This document shows positions 36,067 through 43,316 of a stretch of 55,045 bases of DNA, one piece after another. Numbering within the stretch: the first letter of the stretch is position 1; each line of letters begins with the position of its first letter. Below the pieces are notes generated by a model. It worked only from the letters and a program-made list of their open reading frames with translations, searched no databases and was not told the DNA's origin. The stretch covers positions 1-55,045 of the forward strand of contig CAZFVR010000009.1 of assembly GCA_964522215.1 (NCBI GenBank), written 5' to 3'. The DNA is from CAG-390 sp964522215. Lineage in GTDB: Bacteria; Bacillota; Clostridia; Oscillospirales; CAG-272. Made by a program: the position numbers and the translations under genes.

Positions 36067-36765
36067 CTACGACTCACCAAGCAGATCCGGGCGCTGTTTT
36101 CGAGTTATGAGCTCCGCCTGCTCACGCCGCCATTTATCAATGTTTGCGTGATGACCGGATATGAGCACCTCCGGTACTTTAACACCATGAAATTCAAACG
36201 GCCGTGTGTATTGCGGGTATTCAAGCAGACCATCGGTGTGGCTCTCACTTTCAAAGCACTCAGGGGCGGAAAGCACGCCGTCGACCGTCCTTGCCACCGC
36301 ATCCACCAGTATACAGGCGGGGATCTCACCGCCGGTCAAAACAAAATCGCCTATCGATATCTCCTCATCGACTATTTCGTCGATGATGCGCTGATCCACA
36401 CCCTCGTAGTGGCCGCAAAGGATTATAAGCCTGTCATAGGCGGCGGATAATTCAAGTGCACGTTTTTGCTTGAGCACCTGTCCCTTGGGGGACATAAAGA
36501 TAACATGGGTGCGCAGAGATGCATAGTCAGGCGCCCCTGCGAGTATTGCACTGTAGCAGTTGTAGATGGGCGGGGCGGCCATAAGCATTCCCTTGCCGCC
36601 GCCGTACGGCGTGTCATCCACGCGACGATTCTTATCCTCGCTGTAGTCGCGGATGTTGTGAATGCCTACCTCTATCGCACCGTTCTTTTGCGCGCGGCCT
36701 ATTATGCTTTCGGAGAGGACATTGCCCACAAGCTCCGGAAAAAGCGTCATAATGTCAAATCTCAT
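36067..36765 (-). CDS. trmD: tRNA (guanine-N1-)-methyltransferase TrmD
   Basis: TrmD makes m1G37 in tRNA and prevents frameshifting. The 232-residue SPOUT protein begins MRFDIMTLFPEL, and shows YGGGKGM, LCGHYEGVDQRI and ISIGDFVLTGGE, all canonical. Start ATG 36765 directly follows the rimM stop (TGATATG), so translation is coupled. In most Firmicutes rplS follows; here the ligase-like gene does instead. Confidence 0.95.
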   Translation of the reverse strand: MRFDIMTLFPELVGNVLSESIIGRAQKNGAIEVGIHNIRDYSEDKNRRVDDTPYGGGKGMLMAAPPIYNCYSAILAGAPDYASLRTHVIFMSPKGQVLKQKRALELSAAYDRLIILCGHYEGVDQRIIDEIVDEEISIGDFVLTGGEIPACILVDAVARTVDGVLSAPECFESESHTDGLLEYPQYTRPFEFHGVKVPEVLISGHHANIDKWRREQAELITRKQRPDLLGES

Positions 36766-36766
36766 A

Positions 36767-37345
36767 TCAGTCAAACATTCCCTCAATAGGTCTTACAAAC
36801 ACACCGCGCTCGATATCGATCCTTATAACAAACTCCGGCACGGCGGGCATCATGCGCTCACCGCTCGGTGTTTCGATGGTGTAGATATCAGATGCACCTG
36901 CATTAAATACATAACTTATCCTGCCGTAGGTAAGGCCGCTGTCGGCATCGATGACCGGCAGACCTATAAGGTCCACTATAAAATGCGCGCCGGGCGCTAT
37001 GGGCAGATCCTCGCGGGCAGCGTAAACGATCGTCTCGCGCAGGGCATCGGCGGCCTCGGGTGTGTCCACGCCCTCGATGTGCATCAGTACAAAGCGTTTA
37101 TGTACGCTCGCGCGAAGGATGTGTCGCGGCTGCATTTCTCCGCTTTTTTCATCCTTAAAATAAATATATTCCAGGTCGGCCAAAACGTCGGGCGAATCGC
37201 AATAGGATTCAAGCTTCAGCGTTCCGTCAAGACCATGTGTGTTGATTATCTTCCCGCATTCAAGATGAGCGGCAAGTTGGCGCTTTAAATTCTCATTTAT
37301 ATCTTTAGTGTCTTTCATATCTTTTTCTTTTGCATCGTTCGGCAT
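36767..37345 (-). CDS. rimM: ribosome maturation factor RimM
   Basis: RimM helps mature the 30S head. The 192-residue protein has the family entry CGKIINTHGLDGTLKLE, a central EGVDTPEAADALR and a PRC-barrel end (MPAVPEFVIRIDIERG). I start at ATG 37345 (GAGG 6 nt upstream); the frame is open to 37423. A 25-residue charged N-terminal stretch is longer than usual. It precedes trmD by 1 bp. Confidence 0.93.
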   Translation of the reverse strand: MPNDAKEKDMKDTKDINENLKRQLAAHLECGKIINTHGLDGTLKLESYCDSPDVLADLEYIYFKDEKSGEMQPRHILRASVHKRFVLMHIEGVDTPEAADALRETIVYAAREDLPIAPGAHFIVDLIGLPVIDADSGLTYGRISYVFNAGASDIYTIETPSGERMMPAVPEFVIRIDIERGVFVRPIEGMFD

Positions 37346-37413
37346 TGATACCTCGCGGTAGAAGACTCCCAAGCAGTTACTCATAAGAGCACATTTTTTG
37401 ATCTTATACGTAT

Positions 37414-37442
37414 AGTATAGCACAAAGCTGAGTTTTTTTCAA
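37414..37442 (-). promoter_or_regulatory. sigma-A promoter of rimM-trmD
   Basis: Minus strand: TTGAAA (37442-37437), a 17-nt spacer, TATACT (37419-37414). Confidence 0.65.
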
Positions 37443-37493
37443 TCATGAAAGGCATTTTTTGCTTCACGGAGATGAATAATTTACAATTCGTTA

Positions 37494-37522
37494 TTGAAAG
37501 AGTGGCGTGCATGGTGTATAAT
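37494..37522 (+). promoter_or_regulatory. sigma-A promoter of yajC
   Basis: TTGAAA (37494-37499), a 17-nt spacer, TATAAT (37517-37522), 31 bp before the yajC start. Confidence 0.7.
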
Positions 37523-37553
37523 ATGGTAAAACAGCATTCGGAGGACAATAAAA

Positions 37554-38009
37554 ATGCCTTTATTTTTGACAGATGCCGCCCAAAATGAAAACGGCGGCAA
37601 CATGATAGGTACGGTCGTTATGATCGTGCTGATGCTCGTGGTCTTCTACTTTTTCTTCATTCGCCCCCAGCGCAAGCAGGAAAAGGAGACCAACGAGATG
37701 CGCAACAACCTTGCCGTCGGCGATGAGGTCGTGACCATCGGCGGCATTATCGGCATAATCATTGCGATAAGCAGTGAGGACACCGTGACCATCGTGACCA
37801 GCCGCGACCGCACCCGCATTCACATTCTAAAAAGTGCTATCTCCCGCGTGACCGTTCCGGTAAACGGCGGCAATGACGAAAAGCGCGACGGCAACGATAA
37901 GACCGATAAGACCGATAAGACCGATAAGTCCGAAAAGGCAGAAAAGGTCGAAAAAAAGAAAGCCAAAAAGGATAAGGGCGCAAGCGAGGATAAGGCCGAT
38001 CAGAAATGA
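37554..38009 (+). CDS. yajC: preprotein translocase subunit YajC
   Basis: YajC is the small accessory of the SecDF translocase. The 151-residue protein has one transmembrane helix (about 17-36), the hallmark FFFIRPQRKQEKE and the domain LAVGDEVVTIGGIIG. The C-terminal third is a Lys/Asp/Glu-rich tail that includes a short tandem repeat. GGAGG lies 9 nt before the ATG. secD and secF are not next to it. Confidence 0.93.
   Translation: MPLFLTDAAQNENGGNMIGTVVMIVLMLVVFYFFFIRPQRKQEKETNEMRNNLAVGDEVVTIGGIIGIIIAISSEDTVTIVTSRDRTRIHILKSAISRVTVPVNGGNDEKRDGNDKTDKTDKTDKSEKAEKVEKKKAKKDKGASEDKADQK
37896..37931 (+). repeat. 9-bp tandem repeat inside yajC
   Basis: Four copies of GATAAGACC (the last ending TCC) encode Asp-Lys-Thr repeats in the YajC tail. 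The copy number may vary by slippage without breaking the frame. Confidence 0.85.
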
Positions 38010-38048
38010 TCACATCCACGCGCAGTGATTCCCTGCTCCGCTAAAGAT

Positions 38049-38092
38049 AGATCCTCCGGGAGGCAATTAGCCCCACCGGAGGGTCTCTTTTT
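38049..38092 (+). terminator. terminator of yajC
   Basis: AGATCCTCCGG (38049-38059) pairs with CCGGAGGGTCT (38076-38086) with one wobble, followed by CTTTTT. Confidence 0.85.
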
Positions 38093-38192
38093 CTTCGATC
38101 TGCGGCAAAACTGTAATAGACACGACCGGCGCAGCATAGTATTTGATTGAAAGAGATATCAAAACAATTTTATCTATATCGGAGATGATATC

Positions 38193-38726
38193 GTGTCTGT
38201 GATCGAACAAAAAAGAATGCGCGGGCGCCCCGCCTCTCGCGAGCGTATGCCGGTGTCGCTAAATAATCAAGCTGCAGATAGGGGCAGAAAAACTAAAAAA
38301 AGCATCGCAGGGAGTGCATCGGTGGCAATAATAGCCGGTGTTGTCACTGCGATCTTTGTAGGGCTGTTGATGATGGCGATCACCTGCCCGATCCTCGTTA
38401 CAACCGCCGATCCCGCCAAAAGTGTCGGAAAGGTGGCTTTGATCGTGCAATCCATTGGAGCGTTTTGCGGCGGCGCGGTGATGGCACGCATCCTCGGGCG
38501 CAGGAACATATGGCTCTCACTTGCGGCAGCGCTTATACTGAATACTGCTATTTTTGTTATGTCTTTTGTACTGCCGGATCTAAGTGCCGATATGTCGCTC
38601 CTCGGGTGGCTGAAGAGAGTGCTTGCGGTACTGCTTTTTATTCTCGGGGCATACATAGCGGCTCCGGGGGCAGGCTTAAGCCGACGAGCATACGGAAGCA
38701 GATCAAGGATATACAAAAAGAGATAG
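38193..38726 (+). CDS. TIGR04086 family membrane protein
   Basis: This 177-residue protein starts at GTG 38193 (GGAG 10 nt upstream). After a basic 36-residue N-terminus come four transmembrane helices (about 40-65, 78-98, 104-124, 135-155) and a basic tail. The pattern and the place beside yajC fit the TIGR04086/YrzE-like family found in Clostridia, function unknown. Confidence 0.65.
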   Translation: MSVIEQKRMRGRPASRERMPVSLNNQAADRGRKTKKSIAGSASVAIIAGVVTAIFVGLLMMAITCPILVTTADPAKSVGKVALIVQSIGAFCGGAVMARILGRRNIWLSLAAALILNTAIFVMSFVLPDLSADMSLLGWLKRVLAVLLFILGAYIAAPGAGLSRRAYGSRSRIYKKR

Positions 38727-38738
38727 TTGTGTTGTATT

Positions 38739-38799
38739 TGACCAATAATTCGGCGGTTGCGATGATTGTTTTTGTCGCACTTGAATGAATTATTGGTCA
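38739..38799. repeat. inverted repeat between genes
   Basis: TGACCAATAATTC (38739-38751) and its perfect complement (38787-38799) enclose 35 nt, which hold an inner TGCGA/TCGCA hairpin. It begins 12 bp after the TIGR04086 gene and may end its transcript, but there is no U-run. Confidence 0.55.
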
Positions 38800-38824
38800 T
38801 TTTAACTATAATTCGCGATTTTTG

Positions 38825-38853
38825 TTGACACTCGATATTTTTGATGGTAAAAT
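38825..38853 (+). promoter_or_regulatory. sigma-A promoter of the ABC/DUF1854 operon
   Basis: TTGACA (38825-38830), a 17-nt spacer, TAAAAT (38848-38853). The distance to the start codon implies a leader of about 170 nt. Confidence 0.75.
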
Positions 38854-39028
38854 TAGTTGATGATCGCCCTGCGGTCATCTATCCAAAATGCCACCGCAAT
38901 CGACACCTAAGCTTATTTCCAAAGTGCATGATGGACCACAGCGAACTTTGGTAATCTATTTAGTGCGGCAAGGCCTCCCACCGGCACCCGACCGCGCCTG
39001 ACAGCGCGGCATGCCGTAAAACAGAGCT
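38854..39028 (+). promoter_or_regulatory. structured 5' leader of the ABC/DUF1854 operon
   Basis: The leader holds a 7-bp hairpin (CCAAAGT at 38919, ACTTTGG at 38945). It also holds a GC hairpin (CCGCGC 38992-38997, GCGCGG 39004-39009) inside a possible outer pair GCGGCA/TGCCGT. The start codon has no strong Shine-Dalgarno site. I do not recognise a known riboswitch. Confidence 0.4.
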
Positions 39029-41284
39029 ATGAAAGAACTCTTGATCAACACGGTCCTTAGCGGCGAGGAAATGAAAAAACTTCTCTCCCGCGAAGACCAC
39101 GCGCACCCCTATCTCTTTGCCATCGTAGGTGATATTTCCGTTAAATCAGAATATTGCCGCAGTGTTTTGCTTGTAAGTGATGATAGGATCGATACTTATG
39201 AGCTTGACAGTGATCATTTTGGCAGATCGGTCAAAATAAGGGATATCGAATCTGCCCAAAACAAGCGCATGTACGGTAACGCCATCCTGCGCCTGACGCT
39301 AAAGGGCGGAGAAACGGTAAATATCTTCCGTTACACCTTTAGTGTTAACGCGCTTTGTGAGGCGGCGGCCAACTTCCTGGTATCGGTGTCTCAAGGTGAG
39401 GATATCGATGAGGCGTATGACTGCATGGAGGCAGTTTACAAAAAGCAGCTTTCGGTATGTCCCAAATGCGGCCGTGCTCTCTCGTCCCCCGGGGCTGATT
39501 GCATCCATTGTGCCAGCAAAAAGAAGGTCGTGGCAAAGCTCGGCAAGTATCTTATCCCCGAGTGGCGCCAGTTGATATTTTCAATTGTTTTGGCTGTGGC
39601 ATCGACCGCTCTTTCGCTTGTTCCGCCACTGCTTACAAAGAGCTTGGTGGATGATATCCTGCCAAATAAAAACGCCCAAAAGCTTTTGTTTGTGGCGTTG
39701 GGTCTTGTGTTTTTGCATTTCTTAACGCACGCCATAGGCGCTGTACGCGGCACGGTCCTTCGTAAATCCGGCGACAGGATAGTTATGTCGCTGAGAAACG
39801 ATGTTTACGAAAAAGCGCAGTACCTGCCAATGCGATTTTATGATAAAACATCTACGGGTGCTGTTATCAACCGTATAAGCGGAGACAGTAATACCCTGCG
39901 CGCTTTCATGCTGCGTATAACGCAGGAGGTAGTTGTTGAGTTCTTTAAAATGATAGGTATAATAGTCGTTATGCTCATCATGAACCCCAAGCTCACCCTG
40001 CTCTCCCTAATACCTGTCCCGCTCGTCGTTATGGGCGCAAGGATATTCGGCCAAAAGATACGCCCCTTCTACCTGCGTATTTGGCGGCGTTGGACGGCTG
40101 TATCCTCTGTGCTGACGGATACCATCCCCGGCATACGAGTTGTAAAGTCCTTTACAAACGAGAAAGGCACCACCGATCGCTTTAAAAAGGCGAACAGCGA
40201 TTGGTACGAGACGGATGCCCAGGCTTCCGCAATACTCAACATCTTCCCCGCCGCCGTCAACACGCTTATCAGTATCGGCTCGGTTATGATATGGGCATTT
40301 GGCGGACAGATGGTAATAAACGGCTCGGGCGAGCTGACAACGGGACTTTTGGTATCCTTTATATCCTATGCATCGATGTTCTACGGCCCTGTGAACTTCT
40401 TTGCCAATCTCAACGATTCCTATCAATCCGCACTGGCCTCTGCAGAGAGGATACTTGATATCCTTGATGCCGAGCCGGAGCACAACTTCGGCAAGGGCAA
40501 TGTCCTGTCCGAGATGCGCGGCAAGATAGAATTTAAAAATGTAAGCTTTTCCTTTGACCGTACCAAAAAGACACTCAAAAATATCAATCTGACCATAGAG
40601 CCGGGAGATATTGTGGGTATCGTTGGAACAACAGGCTCGGGCAAATCCACGCTTATCAACCTGTTTATGCGGTATTACGATCATTATGACGGCGATATAT
40701 TGGTGGACGATGTCAATATTAAAGATATAGATATGCAGTATTACCGCAGTCAGATAGGTTTTGTTCAGCAGGAGCCGCTTATGTTCCATGATACGATATT
40801 TAATAATATCGCATACGGAATTGAAGATTGCTCGGTTGAGCGCGTGCTGCAGGCGGCGGATATCGCCAACGCGCACGAGTTTATAGTAAGACAGCCTGAT
40901 GGCTATGATGCAGTGCTCGGTGAGCGCGGAGTCGGCCTTTCGGGAGGTGAGCGCCAGCGTGTTTCCATCGCTCGCGCGATGCTTAAAAACCCAAGTATTT
41001 TGGTATTTGACGAGGCAACGGCATCCGTTGACTCGGAGACCGAGCACCTGATACAGGAAGCCATCGAGCGAATGATATCGGGGCGGACGACCATAATGAT
41101 AGCGCACCGTCTCTCAACGCTCAGCAAGGCTAACAAGATAGTTGTTGTTGATAACGGTGAAATAATCGAATGCGGCACGCCTGAGGAGCTTTTGGCGGCA
41201 AAGGGCAAGTATTATCGTTTGGTTGAGATACAGTCTATGTCGGACAAGCTGACACGTGCCAAGGCTGAGAGTCGTTTTGAATAA
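39029..41284 (+). CDS. ABC exporter with extra N-terminal domain and zinc ribbon, DUF1854-associated
   Basis: This 751-residue protein has three parts. Residues 1-135 form a soluble beta-rich domain unlike usual exporters. A zinc ribbon follows with Cys144, Cys147, Cys158 and Cys161 (CPKCGRAL, CIHC). Next come a six-helix ABC exporter membrane domain (about 178-465) and an ATPase domain with GTTGSGKS (533-540), VQQEPLMFHDT, LSGGERQR (638-645) and ILVFDEATASVD. Elsewhere such transporters are paired with DUF1854 proteins and annotated as linked to cyanophycin metabolism; no cyanophycin gene is in this window. The DUF1854 gene follows 74 bp later. The substrate is unknown. Confidence 0.85.
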   Translation: MKELLINTVLSGEEMKKLLSREDHAHPYLFAIVGDISVKSEYCRSVLLVSDDRIDTYELDSDHFGRSVKIRDIESAQNKRMYGNAILRLTLKGGETVNIFRYTFSVNALCEAAANFLVSVSQGEDIDEAYDCMEAVYKKQLSVCPKCGRALSSPGADCIHCASKKKVVAKLGKYLIPEWRQLIFSIVLAVASTALSLVPPLLTKSLVDDILPNKNAQKLLFVALGLVFLHFLTHAIGAVRGTVLRKSGDRIVMSLRNDVYEKAQYLPMRFYDKTSTGAVINRISGDSNTLRAFMLRITQEVVVEFFKMIGIIVVMLIMNPKLTLLSLIPVPLVVMGARIFGQKIRPFYLRIWRRWTAVSSVLTDTIPGIRVVKSFTNEKGTTDRFKKANSDWYETDAQASAILNIFPAAVNTLISIGSVMIWAFGGQMVINGSGELTTGLLVSFISYASMFYGPVNFFANLNDSYQSALASAERILDILDAEPEHNFGKGNVLSEMRGKIEFKNVSFSFDRTKKTLKNINLTIEPGDIVGIVGTTGSGKSTLINLFMRYYDHYDGDILVDDVNIKDIDMQYYRSQIGFVQQEPLMFHDTIFNNIAYGIEDCSVERVLQAADIANAHEFIVRQPDGYDAVLGERGVGLSGGERQRVSIARAMLKNPSILVFDEATASVDSETEHLIQEAIERMISGRTTIMIAHRLSTLSKANKIVVVDNGEIIECGTPEELLAAKGKYYRLVEIQSMSDKLTRAKAESRFE

Positions 41285-41358
41285 TATCGATACGGCTACG
41301 ACGGCAACCTATAAGTTTAGATCACAGCATCGCCCACAGCGGCGGAATGGAGTTTGAT

Positions 41359-41844
41359 ATGGCAATGACATTTCTTGATAAGACGGCAACGATACGTCTT
41401 ACCGATGTATTTAATGTATCACTGAAACTTGGCGACGGTACCGAATATAACGAAGTCGAGCTGCGCCGCCTCTTCCCTGTTTCGGATCGCGATCATTACA
41501 TATCTCTTATCGATAAGGATGAAAAGCAGATAGCCATGATACGCAGTTATGACGATCTCACGCCGGAGTCTGCTGCGGCGGTAAAAGCTTGCTTTAATGA
41601 TTATTATCTCATCCCGAAGATAACAAAGATATATGAATGCTCGGATTCGACGGGCGCACTCGTCATGAAGGTGGATACCGACCACGGTCGTGCGGAATTT
41701 CGCATCAGAAACCGTCACAGCGACATGAAGATCTACCCGGAGGATCGTGTTATCATTCGCGATTCGAGCGATAACAGATACGAGATAGAAAGCCTTGCGG
41801 CGCTTGACCGCAAGAGCTGGATATTGATCTCCAGTTTCCTTTGA
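41359..41844 (+). CDS. DUF1854 domain protein, partner of the ABC exporter
   Basis: This 161-residue soluble protein has the DUF1854 pattern: VELRRLFPVSDRDHYISLID, KDEKQIAMIRSYDDL, YYLIPKITKIYE, MKVDTDHGRAEFRIRN and RYEIESLAALDRKS near the end. The family has no established function. Start ATG 41359 has GGAG 6 nt upstream; ATG 41347 is the alternative. It sits directly after the ABC exporter, before a terminator, so the two form a closed operon. Confidence 0.8.
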   Translation: MAMTFLDKTATIRLTDVFNVSLKLGDGTEYNEVELRRLFPVSDRDHYISLIDKDEKQIAMIRSYDDLTPESAAAVKACFNDYYLIPKITKIYECSDSTGALVMKVDTDHGRAEFRIRNRHSDMKIYPEDRVIIRDSSDNRYEIESLAALDRKSWILISSFL

Positions 41845-41861
41845 TATAATATTAATATTCA

Positions 41862-41897
41862 AAAGACCGCTCGTACGGAAACGTTCAAGCGGTCTTT
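41862..41897 (+). terminator. terminator of the ABC/DUF1854 operon
   Basis: AAAGACCGCT (41862-41871) pairs perfectly with AGCGGTCTTT (41888-41897), followed by AATGTTTA. Confidence 0.75.
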
Positions 41898-41918
41898 AAT
41901 GTTTAATCAGCAAAATAC

Positions 41919-41947
41919 TTGACAAGATAAATTGCATGTGCTATAAT
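41919..41947 (+). promoter_or_regulatory. perfect sigma-A promoter of marR-tauE
   Basis: TTGACA (41919-41924), exactly 17 nt, TATAAT (41942-41947). Both hexamers are consensus, so the unrepressed promoter should be strong. Confidence 0.85.
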
Positions 41948-41953
41948 ATTAGA

Positions 41954-41971
41954 TATTCTAAAATTAGAATA
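41954..41971 (+). promoter_or_regulatory. operator-like palindrome at the marR start site
   Basis: TATTCTA AAAT TAGAATA is an inverted repeat with 7-bp arms, starting about 6 bp after the -10 element, over the likely transcription start. Its place and size fit autoregulation by the MarR protein encoded next. Confidence 0.65.
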
Positions 41972-41991
41972 AAAAGGAGCTGAGTTGCAAA

Positions 41992-42465
41992 ATGATGTCG
42001 GGCATTGCTATGATATCAATGGGCAAAAAAATTGCAAATTTTTATGCGGGACTTTGCGAGCCTATCTGTCGCAAGTATGGCATAAATCAGACCTGCTTTG
42101 ATGTTTTGATGTTTTGCGCAAACAATCCCGAATACAACACCGCGCGGGATATATGTGCCGTGCGCGGAATTAAGAGCGGTATAGCATCCGTAGCCGTTGA
42201 AACGCTGATAGGTGCGGGTCTTATGGAGCGGCAAACCGATTCGGCTGACCGCAGGATACACAGGCTCGTTCCGGCGCCGTGCGCATCGTCGCTTATAGAT
42301 GAGGGGCGCGCCATGCAGGCCTCCTTTGCAGGCGTGTTGCGCCGCGGTATAAGCGACGATGAGCTTTTGGCGCTGGACAACATCCACCGCAGGCTTGAAA
42401 GAAACATCTCGGATTTTGAGTTAAATGAAACAAACAAGGAGAACCCCAAAGAATGCTTAAAATAA
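41992..42465 (+). CDS. MarR-family transcriptional regulator
   Basis: This 157-residue winged-helix protein has the MarR layout: an N-terminal dimer helix, a recognition region (TARDICAVRGIKSGIASVAVETLIGAG, about 43-70) and the wing with DSADRRIHRL (cf. DxRxxxxxLT). It probably represses its own operon through the palindrome just upstream, but the ligand is unknown. AAGGAG lies upstream; ATG 41992 and 41995 are both possible. It overlaps the permease gene by 13 bp. Confidence 0.82.
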   Translation: MMSGIAMISMGKKIANFYAGLCEPICRKYGINQTCFDVLMFCANNPEYNTARDICAVRGIKSGIASVAVETLIGAGLMERQTDSADRRIHRLVPAPCASSLIDEGRAMQASFAGVLRRGISDDELLALDNIHRRLERNISDFELNETNKENPKECLK

Positions 42466-43220
42466 TCATATGTATCATCGCAGGTATGGGCGCGGGTCTT
42501 GGCACCGGCTTTGCTGGCATGAGTGCCGCAGCGGTAATAAGCCCGATGCTGATAACATTTCTTGGCATGGACCCATATATGGCGGTCGGTATTGCACTTG
42601 CAAGTGATGTGCTGGCCAGTGCGGCATCTGCCGTGACCTACGGCAAAAATAAAAATCTTGATATTAAAAACGGCATCATAATGATGATATCGGTGCTTTG
42701 CTTTACCACCGTCGGCAGTTATGTTGCAAGCGTAGTGCCAAAATCAACGATGGGTAGTTTTTCGGTTTTCATGACTCTTCTGCTTGGTATAAAGTTTATT
42801 GTAAAGCCCATCATGGAGCCTAAACGCAGTCTTAGCGAGTCAACACCCCGCCAAAGAGCCGTAAGATCGGTCATTTGCGGTACGCTTGTAGGTTTTATTT
42901 GCGGCTTTGTTGGCGCGGGCGGGGGCATGATGATGCTTTTGGTGCTTACATCAGTGCTTGGATACGAGCTTAAAACGGCCGTTGGAACGAGTGTGTTTAT
43001 AATGAGTGCCACGGCGTTTACCGGCTCGGTAAGTCATTTTGCCATAGGCGGAACGCCCGATATCACCGCGCTTCTCGTTTGTGCTGTCAGCACCCTGCTT
43101 TTTGCACAGCTTGCGGCACAGATAGCAAACAGATCCACTCCTAAAACACTAAATCGCATAACAGGCGCCATACTTGTGATCTTGGGTGTTGTGATATTGG
43201 CTGTTGAGCATCTGTTTTAA
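42453..43220 (+). CDS. TauE/SafE-family sulfite/anion exporter
   Basis: This 255-residue permease has about eight helices in two repeats, each with the family Gly-rich entry: GAGLGTGFAGMSAAAVISPM near the N-terminus and GFVGAGGGMMMLLVL in the middle. Family members export sulfite, sulfoacetate or related anions. Overlap with the marR gene suggests induction by the exported compound. A strong palindromic terminator follows. Confidence 0.85.
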   Translation: MLKIIICIIAGMGAGLGTGFAGMSAAAVISPMLITFLGMDPYMAVGIALASDVLASAASAVTYGKNKNLDIKNGIIMMISVLCFTTVGSYVASVVPKSTMGSFSVFMTLLLGIKFIVKPIMEPKRSLSESTPRQRAVRSVICGTLVGFICGFVGAGGGMMMLLVLTSVLGYELKTAVGTSVFIMSATAFTGSVSHFAIGGTPDITALLVCAVSTLLFAQLAAQIANRSTPKTLNRITGAILVILGVVILAVEHLF

Positions 43221-43248
43221 TTCCTTGATGTTAAAAAACCAATAATAA

Positions 43249-43282
43249 TTCAAGCGGAGTCGGCATGCCGACTCCGCTTGAA
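43249..43282. terminator. bidirectional terminator between tauE and copA
   Basis: A perfect 34-nt palindrome is centred on CGGCATGCCG, with A/T-rich flanks on both sides. It lies between convergent operons. Confidence 0.85.
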
Positions 43283-43316
43283 AAACATTATTTTATTAAC
43301 TGTGAAACGGACCGCA

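Noticed and set aside
37896..37931. Short CRISPR-like repeat
   Set aside because: The 9-bp units are direct tandem copies without spacers, in frame inside yajC.
40007..41107. A 366-codon open frame on the minus strand inside the ABC exporter
   Set aside because: It lies wholly opposite the well-marked ATPase and membrane domains. No start signal or motif supports it.
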